Positions 16,854 through 25,008 of a stretch of DNA of 54,149 bases are shown one piece after another. How positions within the stretch are numbered: the stretch's first letter is position 1; every line of letters begins with the position of its first letter. Below the pieces are notes generated by a model, which worked only from the letters and a program-made list of their open reading frames with translations, was not told the origin of the DNA and searched no databases. The translations under genes and the position numbers were made by a program. The stretch spans positions 1 through 54,149 of the forward strand of contig DATKEN010000094.1 of the NCBI GenBank assembly GCA_035512155.1, read 5' to 3'. This DNA comes from JABCYV01 sp035512155 (GTDB taxonomy: Bacteria > Acidobacteriota > Terriglobia > Terriglobales > Acidobacteriaceae).

Positions 16854-17390
16854 ATGCCTTTGAAGGAAGGGCCGCTCTCCGAGCGTGTCCAATCTGCCTA
16901 CGAAAAACTTACCACTGCCGCTGCCGAACTCAATGCTGCCTCTGACGACCTCGGGCTATGCGTGGCCGATCTTGACGCGGCTCTCAAGAAGCTGAATTTG
17001 GGGGTGACTTCTTGGGTTACGGTTCAATCTTGGGGCGATGATGAAGGAGGATACTCTCTCGAAGAAATCGGGTACGACAAAGTGGACGGTAAGTGGGGAG
17101 TTGCGTTGCGCACAAGGAGCGGACACCCCTCTGAAGAGTATGAGAACGTCGAGAGATGGTTATTCAACGACGCGTCTCGGGCGCTGAGGCTTCAGGGGAT
17201 CGGCGGCATCCCCGAACTGCTGGACAAACTCAGCAAGGAAGCGGCCGAAACTACCGAGCAACTGAAACGGAAACTCTCCGCGGCTAAAGAAGTGGCTTCC
17301 GCGGTGAAGCAGGCGGCCGAAGCTCGCGAGTCAAAGAGGCGCGTAATACGCTCGGGCTCGGCCCCCGTGGGCGACGGGGGCACAAAATGA
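16854..17390 (+). CDS. Unknown protein with N- and C-terminal helical regions
   Basis: A 178-residue soluble protein with GGAGG 6 nt before the ATG. Residues 1-45 form a helical segment (SAYEKLTTAAAELNAASDDL). The middle (about 50-105) is beta-like with aromatic residues (WVTVQSWGDDEGG, GKWGVALRTRSG). The C-terminal 60 residues are a charged coiled coil (KLSKEAAETTEQLKRKLSAA) with a basic tail. No known family is recognised. Its stop overlaps the start of a small membrane protein (ATGA), so the two are likely one functional unit. Just downstream, after a terminator, lies the tRNA-like RNA. Confidence 0.7.
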   Translation: MPLKEGPLSERVQSAYEKLTTAAAELNAASDDLGLCVADLDAALKKLNLGVTSWVTVQSWGDDEGGYSLEEIGYDKVDGKWGVALRTRSGHPSEEYENVERWLFNDASRALRLQGIGGIPELLDKLSKEAAETTEQLKRKLSAAKEVASAVKQAAEARESKRRVIRSGSAPVGDGGTK

Positions 17391-17569
17391 CAGCGCGTAT
17401 GGTTGCCTCATTCATGCCTGGGGGGCTTGCGCTACTGGTCGCGATCGTTCTTGCGTTTAGCGCGATAGTACTCTACGCGCTAAATAAAAAAGGCGACGTC
17501 CGTGTTCACTTCTCACGCGGGAAGACAAGCTTCGAGCTCGATGCGAAAGAACGATCCTCACGAGAGTAG
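17387..17569 (+). CDS. Small single-span membrane protein
   Basis: A 60-residue protein with one transmembrane helix (about residues 11-32, GGLALLVAIVLAFSAIVLYA) and a short charged C-terminal tail (KKGDVRVHFSRGKTSFELDA), probably cytoplasmic. The start overlaps the preceding stop by 4 nt, which implies coupled translation. With the coiled-coil partner it resembles small two-gene membrane-linked modules, but no function can be assigned. A strong terminator follows 35 bp later. Confidence 0.65.
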   Translation: MTARMVASFMPGGLALLVAIVLAFSAIVLYALNKKGDVRVHFSRGKTSFELDAKERSSRE

Positions 17570-17603
17570 TGATTTCCGGGAGCGCTAGTTTTCGCGCGGG
17601 TGG

Positions 17604-17633
17604 CCCGTCCAAGCTCCGCTTGGGCGGGGTGTT
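17604..17633 (+). terminator. Rho-independent terminator of the two-gene unit
   Basis: 11-bp stem CCCGTCCAAGC (17604-17614)/GCTTGGGCGGG (17618-17628), one G-U pair, 3-nt loop, then GTGTTTCT. It separates the protein genes from the tRNA-like unit. Confidence 0.75.
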
Positions 17634-17744
17634 TCTGCAGAGCGCAACTGGCGCGTTACCATTTCGGGAAAGATTGTTGGCTACTTTTGTGGACTGGCGC
17701 GCACCATACCTAAGTGCGACACTGCGCTCAGATAGGTTGCGCCT

Positions 17745-17833
17745 GGAGGATGTTGCCAGTGGGTACTGGACGCTGTCTATCAAACAGTCGAGTGGCCTAG
17801 TCAGCCATTACGGTTCGAGTCCGTCATCCTCCG
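17745..17833 (+). tRNA. tRNA-Sec-like (allo-tRNA-type) RNA, 8/4 architecture, predicted anticodon AUC
   Basis: An 89-nt sequence folding as a type II, selenocysteine-tRNA-like cloverleaf. Acceptor: 8 perfect pairs, GGAGGATG (17745-17752) with CATCCTCC (17825-17832), then G73. D arm: CCAGT/ACTGG (17756-17760/17765-17769), 5 pairs with a 4-nt loop. Anticodon arm: 17772-17776/17784-17788 with 7-nt loop CTATCAA, U33 present, anticodon AUC by register. Variable arm: 6 pairs (17791-17796/17804-17809). T arm: ACGG/CCGT with canonical loop TTCGAGT (17814-17820). The 8+4 bp acceptor branch and compact D arm match published 'allo-tRNAs' rather than normal tRNAs or the 8/5 of E. coli tRNA-Sec. CCA is not encoded. 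UCA occurs one base out of register. Terminators lie on both sides. Confidence 0.78.
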
Positions 17834-17878
17834 CAGACCTCTCGACGCGAGTTCTATCACCTGCTATAGTTGGCTTGA

Positions 17879-17894
17879 GTTTGATAGACAGCGT
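17879..17894 (+). other. Segment antisense to the tRNA-like anticodon arm
   Basis: GTTTGATAGACAGCGT is the exact reverse complement of 17770-17785, which spans the 5' side of the anticodon stem, the whole loop and the first two bases of the 3' side. TGATAG within it could also pair with CTATCA at 17854-17859. It lies between the tRNA-like domain and the terminator of the same unit. Confidence 0.85.
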
Positions 17895-17912
17895 ACCTAT
17901 TGGCATCGCCAG

Positions 17913-17940
17913 GCCCCGGCTGACTACCGGGGCGTTTGTC
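17913..17940 (+). terminator. Terminator of the tRNA-like unit, loop complementary to the variable arm
   Basis: Perfect 7-bp stem GCCCCGG (17913-17919)/CCGGGGC (17927-17933), loop CTGACTA, then GTTTGTCTTTCT. GGCTGACTA (17918-17926) is the reverse complement of 17798-17806, the variable-arm loop and 3' stem. Confidence 0.7.
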
Positions 17941-17992
17941 TTTCTGGAACCCAGCTTTTCCTAATCGCTCCTCTTAGGGTATCCGATAGTCA

Positions 17993-18024
17993 AAACAAAA
18001 AGCCCCGCCTTTCGGCGGGGCTTT
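17993..18024 (-). terminator. Rho-independent terminator of groESL
   Basis: GCCCCGCC (18002-18009), TTTC loop, GGCGGGGC (18014-18021), with an A-rich run at 17993-18001 that becomes U-rich on the minus strand. It lies 30-60 bp past the groEL stop. Confidence 0.85.
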
Positions 18025-18052
18025 CACTAGCAACTAGCCACTAGCAACTGTC

Positions 18053-19723
<1,671 letters not shown>

Positions 19724-19755
19724 AATTTTTCTTCTCCTAAAGATTTAGAATTTGT

Positions 19756-19852
19756 TGTCATCCTGAGGCCGCCGCTTTTGCGGCCGAAGGACCTGAAATT
19801 CTGGAATTTGTTGTCATCCTGAGGCGACATGCTTTTCGTCGCCGAAGGATCT
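19756..19852. repeat. Two tandem family A repeats between groES and groEL
   Basis: Two units, 19756-19794 and 19812-19852, each from TTGTTGTCATCCTGAGGC to GAAGGA(C/T)CT with a palindromic centre (CGCTTTTGCG; GACATGCTTTTCGTC). The lead-in GGAATTTGTTG/AGAATTTGTTG is also duplicated, so this looks like a local tandem duplication inside the operon. Confidence 0.8.
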
Positions 19853-19924
19853 GGGCGGCCTGCTCCGAGCGCCCGATCGCTTTAGCGATCGGAATATGCG
19901 CGAGCGGAGCGGTTGGCCGCATCC

Positions 19925-20251
19925 TTATCTCCGCGCGCCCACCGTTTCTTTCTTGGCAGCGCCGCTCAGGATACCGAGGACTTCTTCTTCGCGCATGATC
20001 ACGAAGTCTTCGTTATCAATCTTGATTTCGGTGCCCGCGTACTTGCCGAACAGGACGCGGTCGCCCTCTTTTACTGCCAGAGGAAATACCTTGCCCTCAT
20101 CGTTGCTCTTGCCCCGGCCAACGGAGATGACTTCGCCTTCCTGTGTCTTCTCTTTGGCTGTGTCGGGAATGATGATGCCGCCGCGAGTGGTCTCAGCTTC
20201 TTCGACCCGGCGCACCAGGAGACGATCGTGCAGTGGGGTAAACTTTGCCAT
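19925..20251 (-). CDS. groS: Co-chaperonin GroES (Hsp10)
   Basis: A 108-residue co-chaperonin. It begins MAKFTPLHDRLLVRRVEEAE, contains the mobile-loop region TTRGGIIIPDTAKEKTQEGE, then VLFGKYAGTEIKIDNEDFVIM. It is slightly longer than the usual 95-100 residues because of an added C-terminal tail (SGAAKKETVGARR). It is the first gene of groESL, about 75 bp downstream of the CIRCE operator and its promoter. The heptamer caps GroEL in the cytoplasm. Confidence 0.97.
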   Translation of the reverse strand: MAKFTPLHDRLLVRRVEEAETTRGGIIIPDTAKEKTQEGEVISVGRGKSNDEGKVFPLAVKEGDRVLFGKYAGTEIKIDNEDFVIMREEEVLGILSGAAKKETVGARR

Positions 20252-20327
20252 ACGTGCAGACTCCTTTCGTTCGCTATCGGTTGAATTTTGGGTTAAATTG
20301 CAGGATAGTTATCTCTGCCTACACTTG

Positions 20328-20354
20328 TTAGCACTCTTTGTGAGCGAGTGCTAA
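20328..20354 (-). promoter_or_regulatory. CIRCE operator (HrcA site) of groESL
   Basis: Perfect consensus TTAGCACTC (20328-20336), 9-nt spacer, GAGTGCTAA (20346-20354). It sits just downstream of the -10 box, where HrcA would block transcription until heat stress. The hrcA gene is not in the window. Confidence 0.95.
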
Positions 20355-20383
20355 GTGTAGAGAACGGAGCGAGTGGTTGTCAA
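20354..20383 (-). promoter_or_regulatory. Sigma-70 promoter of groESL
   Basis: On the minus strand: TTGACA (20383-20378), 18-nt spacer, TACACT (20359-20354). The -10 box abuts the CIRCE element. Confidence 0.8.
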
Positions 20384-20449
20384 GGGGCTGTGCTGGCCTT
20401 ACGTTAACAGCCTTTAGATTAAATAGTTTACGGAATTGGTGGAGCATCC

Positions 20450-20917
20450 ATGAAACCTCCGGGCCTTCGGTTGGCGGCGATGATAACAATCATGTTTGGC
20501 TTGGCCTGTGTCCAAAGCGTTCGAGCGCAGGAGGACACGGCAAAGCTAAGCTTCCTGGTTATTCGCGACTACAGTGGCAAGCCGGTGCGCAACGCCAGCG
20601 TGGTGATGCATCCAGTGAAGAAAAATGGGAAACAGGGACGTGGGGGTTTCGAGCTCAAAACCGACGCCGACGGCAAGGCAAGTTTCGAGGGAGTTCCTTA
20701 TGGTCCGCTGCGGGTCCAAGTGCTCGCGGACGGCTTCCAGACTTTCGGCGATGACTATGACATCGAGCGGCCGGCCGTGGAAATCACCATCAAAATGAAG
20801 CGGCCGTCGGGACAGTATTCCGTGTACGAAGATCATTCGAACGACAAGGATAAAGACAAAGACAAGAAGGACGAGAAGAAACAACCGCCGCCAGATCCGA
20901 ACGCTAAGCCCCAATAA
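20450..20917 (+). CDS. Secreted carboxypeptidase-regulatory-like (Cna-B type) domain protein
   Basis: A 155-residue protein with a signal peptide (about residues 1-26, ending VRAQ). A single beta-sandwich of the carboxypeptidase-regulatory/Cna-B type follows: VIRDYSGKPVRNASVVM, LKTDADGKASFEGVPYG, GPLRVQVLADGFQTF. The last 30 residues are a Lys/Asp then Pro-rich tail (DKDKDKDKKDEKKQPPPDP), probably disordered. GGAG lies 8 nt before the ATG. It is exported and probably binds other envelope components. It is followed 21 bp later by the EVE gene on the same strand. Confidence 0.82.
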   Translation: MKPPGLRLAAMITIMFGLACVQSVRAQEDTAKLSFLVIRDYSGKPVRNASVVMHPVKKNGKQGRGGFELKTDADGKASFEGVPYGPLRVQVLADGFQTFGDDYDIERPAVEITIKMKRPSGQYSVYEDHSNDKDKDKDKKDEKKQPPPDPNAKPQ

Positions 20918-20938
20918 CAAACGACCGGGGACGAAACT

Positions 20939-21319
20939 ATGAACTACCTGCTTAAGACCGAACCTTCTGTGTACTCCTTTGCTGACCTGCAGCGCGACAA
21001 AATCACGACCTGGGACGGCGTATCGAACCCAGTTGCGCTGAAACACCTGCGCGCGATGAAAGCCGGCGACCAGCTGGTGATTTACCACACTGGCGAAGAC
21101 AAGAGCGCGGTGGGAACCGCGTCCGTGGTTTCCGTCGAGGCGTCTGATCCAAAAAATCCCCAGGTGAAGATCAAAGTTGGGAAAGGGCTTGCCAAGCCGG
21201 TCACGCTGGCGGAAGTCAAAGCTAACAAGCTCTTCGCGGATTCTCCTTTGGTACGGCAGGGACGGCTAAGCGTGGTGCCGTTAGCGGCGGCGCAATACAA
21301 GTTCTTGACGGGAGAGTAA
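20939..21319 (+). CDS. EVE domain protein
   Basis: A 126-residue protein matching the EVE (PUA-like) fold of thymocyte nuclear protein 1. It has YLLKTEPSVYSFADL at the start, TTWDGVSNPVALKHLRAMK, the GDQLVIYHTGEDKSAVG strand pair and SPLVRQGRLSVVPL near the end. EVE domains recognise modified bases in DNA or RNA. This stand-alone bacterial type is common, and its target is unknown. Cytoplasmic, 21 bp after the preceding gene. Confidence 0.9.
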   Translation: MNYLLKTEPSVYSFADLQRDKITTWDGVSNPVALKHLRAMKAGDQLVIYHTGEDKSAVGTASVVSVEASDPKNPQVKIKVGKGLAKPVTLAEVKANKLFADSPLVRQGRLSVVPLAAAQYKFLTGE

Positions 21320-21392
21320 GAGAGTCCCACCCTTGCGCGCAGATACACAAGAGTGGGTACATCACGGGTTCACATTCTCACCAGCTCGCTGT

Positions 21393-21857
21393 TCAGTGCG
21401 GAGAGTGATCTCCAGCCTTTTCCGCGACCCTGTCAGCTTCTGGTTCCAGCGGTTTCATGGAAACGACCTGGTAGTCTCGCGTTTTTCGATCTCCCTCGGG
21501 CACCTTGAGCTGAAGAGTGTCCTTCTTGATCTTAAATACCGCTTCCTGGCCGACTGGTAAAATCACCGGATGGTTTCCATCCTTGGGGCGAATGTGGTAC
21601 TCCATATCATCCGTGCGAATCAGATACTGGGGGCAGAGTTTCTCATCTGAGTTCACGTGCTGAACGCCTACCGATGCCCAGATGCTGCCCAGGCCGGTGA
21701 CTCCTCTTTCCTTCGCGCCACAAGGTACAGCTTCCATTCTCTCAATCATTGCCCGGTCGGGCTGCTTTTTCTTGTGCTTGTCGCCTGCTGCCGAAGGAAT
21801 TGCCACAACCACGACGAGCGCTGCAACTGCTGCAACTAATGAAGCCTTGATTTTCAT
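21393..21857 (-). CDS. Secreted protein of unknown function
   Basis: A 154-residue protein with a signal peptide (MKIKASLVAAVAALVVVVAI, cleaved near PSAAG) and a Lys-rich start of the mature part. Two Cys (VPCGAKERG, EKLCPQYLIR) could form a disulfide. The middle reads as beta strands (YLIRTDDMEYHIRPK, ILPVGQEAVFKIKKDTLQLKV). It is probably periplasmic. I recognise no named domain. It is a single-gene unit, convergent with the EVE gene. Confidence 0.75.
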   Translation of the reverse strand: MKIKASLVAAVAALVVVVAIPSAAGDKHKKKQPDRAMIERMEAVPCGAKERGVTGLGSIWASVGVQHVNSDEKLCPQYLIRTDDMEYHIRPKDGNHPVILPVGQEAVFKIKKDTLQLKVPEGDRKTRDYQVVSMKPLEPEADRVAEKAGDHSPH

Positions 21858-22003
21858 CGCGCCTCCGCTTTGAAGACCTCCACCGTAAGCTCTCGCGTGA
21901 CAAGACCGAATCGAACGCCGGGCTTTATCGTTGAGAGAAGAACCAGCCGCGGATTGAAGACCGATGACATGGTCTTCAATCCGGACCGGCCGTTAGGGCG
22001 AAA

Positions 22004-23194
22004 CTACTGCTTCTGCTTTGACTTCGGATCGAGATTTGAGTTCTTACGGGTCGGGCTGCTATTTTTTAACTGCTGCACCGACTGCATGAAAGCCTGCGGA
22101 TTTTCCTTCAACTCCTCCTGCACGCCAGGATGGGCTTGCAGGTACTGTTGAAGCTCCGGATGGTTTTCCATGTACTCCTTGTTGTTGACCAATGACGGAT
22201 TTTTGGAAAGTTGCTGGTCAATCTTGGAGTGGTCACCAAGGAAATCACCAAATTTCGTCAGTTCCGCGACGGTGGTATCGTGATCGCGGCCCCCGCGGCG
22301 GTCAAAGCGATCCTCGTGCTGGTCAAAGCGCTGTTCTTGCCGCATGAAGGCGTTCGGATTTTCCCTGATTTCCTCCCGAACTCCAGGATGCTGCTCCAAA
22401 TACTCTTGCAGCGCAGGATGACTCTTCACGAATTCTCTATCATCCACCAACGATGGGTTCTTGCGTACCTGCTCAGCGATTTCATGATGGCTGTCCATGA
22501 ATTGATCGAAACTGGCGAGCTGCCGGCGAGTGGTGTCGCGGTCGCGATCGTCCTCGCGCCGGTCAAAGCGCTGTTCTTGCCGCATGAAGGCATTCGGGTT
22601 TTCCCGGATCTCCTCCCGGACTCCAGGGTGCTGCTCCAAATACTCTGCCAATGCGGGATGATTTTTTACGAATTCTCGATCATCCATGAGTGAAGGGTTT
22701 TTGCGCAGCTGCTCGGCGATTTCATGATGGCTGTCCATGAATTGGTCAAAGCTGGCGAGCTGCCGGCGGGTGGTGTCGCGGTCGCGATCGCGGTCACGAT
22801 CGTCCTCGCGCCGATCAAAGCGCTGTTCTTGCCGCATGAAGACATTCGGGTTCTCCCGGATCTCTTGCCGAACTTCAGGATGCTGCTGCAAATACTCTTG
22901 CAGCGCGGGATGCTTTTCGACGAACTCTTCGTTGTTCACCAGCGAAGGATCCCGGTGTATTTGTTCGGCAACCTCGGGATGACCATCCATGAATTGATCG
23001 AAGCTGGCCAGCTCCCGACGCGTGGTGTCATTGTCCCGCGGCATTGCCTGAGTATTGTCCTGAGACTGAGGCGGCATGGCCTGTGGATTCTGGGACGGCA
23101 TATTCTGGGCGTTTGCCGAGGTGCCCAGCCAGAACAAAAGTGCCAGAGCCAATAATGGCAGCGAGTACTTGAAATACAAGCGTCTATGTTTCAT
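22004..23194 (-). CDS. Secreted protein made of four ~80-residue tandem repeats
   Basis: A 396-residue protein with a signal peptide (about 1-29, ending ANAQ) and a Gln/Pro/Met-rich linker to residue 55. Four repeats follow (about 56-140, 140-220, 220-306, 306-376). Each unit has a Leu-Ser/Thr-Phe-Asp-x-Phe helix (LASFDQFMD), a HPEVAEQ/HHEIAEQ helix, NPSLV, a HPALQEYLEQHP segment, ENPNAFM, and an Arg/Asp-rich spacer (RFDRREDDRDRD). Repeats 2 and 3 are nearly identical even in DNA, suggesting recent duplication. The helices and charged spacers suggest an envelope scaffold. No homologous domain is recognised. Confidence 0.82.
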   Translation of the reverse strand: MKHRRLYFKYSLPLLALALLFWLGTSANAQNMPSQNPQAMPPQSQDNTQAMPRDNDTTRRELASFDQFMDGHPEVAEQIHRDPSLVNNEEFVEKHPALQEYLQQHPEVRQEIRENPNVFMRQEQRFDRREDDRDRDRDRDTTRRQLASFDQFMDSHHEIAEQLRKNPSLMDDREFVKNHPALAEYLEQHPGVREEIRENPNAFMRQEQRFDRREDDRDRDTTRRQLASFDQFMDSHHEIAEQVRKNPSLVDDREFVKSHPALQEYLEQHPGVREEIRENPNAFMRQEQRFDQHEDRFDRRGGRDHDTTVAELTKFGDFLGDHSKIDQQLSKNPSLVNNKEYMENHPELQQYLQAHPGVQEELKENPQAFMQSVQQLKNSSPTRKNSNLDPKSKQKQ

Positions 23195-23477
23195 AGGTGC
23201 TGTAGCCTCCTGAGGCTTGATACGTGCAAGTCCTATGCCACAGACCTTGGAAAATCACCCATCCCACTAGGCCTCAGAGGCTTGCGAAGAAGACGAGGTC
23301 CGATTGTTCTTGGCACTGGAGGAAGAATCGACACGGCTAGCGGAAAATTGCTATACATGGTTGCCCCTAGGAGAATGACCGTAGGAAAGTTCTTCAGACA
23401 ACGATAACCACAGACCCCAGCATCGTCGGCGTTTTGATTGCTGGCGCGACAATCGGACAATATCAGTTAGCAATCAG

Positions 23478-23678
23478 TTAGCACGAGGGACGCGGTGAAC
23501 TGGTGCGTTCGAATCCTTCTCCTGACTCCTCGAGCACCATGATTTTAAGTTCGCGGCGCAGAATCTTGCCAGATGATGTTCTTGGGACGGCATCCACGAA
23601 GCGAATCTCACGCGGTTTGCTTGTGATGGGCAAGGCGTCGGCACGAATCGAGAATGACATCGTGAACAAAACACCCAT
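23478..23678 (-). pseudogene. Remnant of an acyl-CoA synthetase C-terminus
   Basis: A 66-residue open frame whose residues about 14-46 (KPREIRFVDAVPRTSSGKIL then RRELK) match the extreme C-terminal motif of AMP-forming acyl-CoA/acetyl-CoA synthetases, including the catalytic Lys of SGK. The N-terminal 500 or so residues of such an enzyme are absent, and the sequence further upstream does not continue the homology. It is best read as a decayed fragment, not a functional gene. Confidence 0.7.
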
Positions 23679-23767
23679 GCGGATCCGCGTGGAGGCGCGT
23701 TCTATGCATGCAGCTGCCGATTGTAGCGGAACCGGGGCAATTTGGCGCCCTCACGCCGGGGAAAATT

Positions 23768-24013
23768 CTAGCTGACGAGCTTGCGCAGGAACTCCTGCTC
23801 ATCCATGCGGTACTTGAAGGCTTTGTGGCCGTCGATGAAGACCACGGGAACTTCGTCAGTGAAGCGATGGCGCAAGTCGTCGTCGCCGTCAACGTCCACC
23901 TCGCGCCAAATGAAGCCGCCTCGACGCTGTAACTTGCTGAGCGTCTCCTTGATGATTTCGCACAAATGACAGCCTTTCCGCGAATAAACGACCACTTGGC
24001 GGGGCTCCACCAT
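23768..24013 (-). CDS. Glutaredoxin-family thiol protein
   Basis: An 81-residue protein with a thioredoxin-like fold: VVVYSRKGCHLCEIIKETL carries the CxxC pair (Cys15-His-Leu-Cys18), and EVPVVFIDGHKAF holds the cis-Pro near residue 56. This is the DUF836/glutaredoxin-like type with CHLC, a small cytoplasmic disulfide or electron-transfer protein. The start is the ATG at 24013, which is close to the divergent SDR gene. Partners are unknown. Confidence 0.88.
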   Translation of the reverse strand: MVEPRQVVVYSRKGCHLCEIIKETLSKLQRRGGFIWREVDVDGDDDLRHRFTDEVPVVFIDGHKAFKYRMDEQEFLRKLVS

Positions 24014-24094
24014 GGGCGGAGTTTAGCAGGTTTAACACGTTGGGCAAAGACCGGCGAGATTTAGCGGTTAAGGGCCGTGCAGGCGCGAGTCGAT

Positions 24095-24100
24095 TACAAT
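24095..24100 (+). promoter_or_regulatory. -10 element for a probably leaderless mRNA
   Basis: TACAAT with exactly 6 nt (CCCTGC) before the ATG at 24107 and no ribosome binding site, the same arrangement as at 13050. Confidence 0.5.
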
Positions 24101-24106
24101 CCCTGC

Positions 24107-24850
24107 ATGAACCGAAGCAGTCGTAGGTTGTCGGGCAAGGCTGTCCTGATCACCGGGGGCGCGCGGCGGTTGGGCCGGGCGATCGCGTTGGCGATGGCCG
24201 AAGCGGGTGCGGACGTCGCGATTACTTTTCGAAATTCCAGTAGCGAAGCTCAGCACACTGTTATCGACCTCAGCGCCTTCGGAGTACGGTCGGTGGCGCT
24301 GCGTTGTGATGTGACAGACGCAACGAGCGTCAAAGCCGCGGTCAACGAAACAGCGAAAGAACTGGGCGGCATCGACATTCTGGTTAATAACGCCGCCAAC
24401 CACGAGACGGCAGAATTTGAGAAGCTGACTCTGCGGCAATGGGACGCAATTTTTGCTTCAAACACTCGTGGGCCATTTCTGGTGTCCCAAACAGCTCTGA
24501 AATGGCTGCGCGAGCGGAAGGGAAAAATTATCAACCTGGGTTCACTGGGAGGACTGCGTCCCTGGGCCAGCCACGCCCATTACTGTTCCTCCAAAGCAGC
24601 GGTACACATGTTGACCAAGGTGATGGCGAAGGCTTTGGCGCCCGAGATCGCCGTCAACTGTGTGGCGCCAGGGATGATCGATTTGGGGGAAAAGTCGGCG
24701 GCTGCGTTTATGAGGCGCATGGCCAAGCAGACTCCAATGCGGCGTAATGGGAAAGGTGAGGAAATCGCTGAAGCCGTATTTTTCTTTGCCACCGCTCCAC
24801 AGTTCATCACCGGACAGATCCTGGCCGTCGATGGCGGGTTAGGACTGTAG
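24107..24850 (+). CDS. Short-chain dehydrogenase/reductase
   Basis: A 247-residue classical SDR using NAD(P)H. The Rossmann motif is TGGARRLGRA near residue 17, NNAAN lies near 90, the catalytic Tyr-x3-Lys is in HYCSSKAAV near 162, and the C-terminal GGLGL ends it. The catalytic Ser region is LGSLGG. Arg after the Gly motif suggests NADP preference. The start at 24107 fits a leaderless transcript; the GTG 30 nt upstream is less likely. It resembles 3-oxoacyl-ACP reductase or pteridine reductase types, but the substrate cannot be assigned. Confidence 0.9.
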   Translation: MNRSSRRLSGKAVLITGGARRLGRAIALAMAEAGADVAITFRNSSSEAQHTVIDLSAFGVRSVALRCDVTDATSVKAAVNETAKELGGIDILVNNAANHETAEFEKLTLRQWDAIFASNTRGPFLVSQTALKWLRERKGKIINLGSLGGLRPWASHAHYCSSKAAVHMLTKVMAKALAPEIAVNCVAPGMIDLGEKSAAAFMRRMAKQTPMRRNGKGEEIAEAVFFFATAPQFITGQILAVDGGLGL

Positions 24851-25008
24851 CAGGATTCTGTCCACTCAGGCTTCCGCAGTCGTAAATTAATGATCTGATT
24901 TCATCTCAGAGACGCGGTTTGTCAGAAATCCGCGACGTTAGCCGCATTTGTCATGTCTCAGCGTTTGCTATATGGTGACCAGTCTTAAACACTATTTGGG
25001 CCAGGAAC

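Noticed and set aside
17745..17833. Ordinary selC (tRNA-Sec) gene
   Set aside because: UCA is only present one base off the loop register, and reading it would break the anticodon stem (C-C and G-G mismatches). The 8/4 branch also differs from the bacterial 8/5 form.
17569..17964. 131-residue ORF across the tRNA-like unit
   Set aside because: It has no ribosome binding site and no plausible domain, and it runs through two terminators and the cloverleaf, so it is taken as chance.
22004..23194. CRISPR-like array from regularly spaced repeats
   Set aside because: The spacing is about 240 bp, the repeats are in frame and coding for protein repeats, and there are no unique spacers or cas genes.
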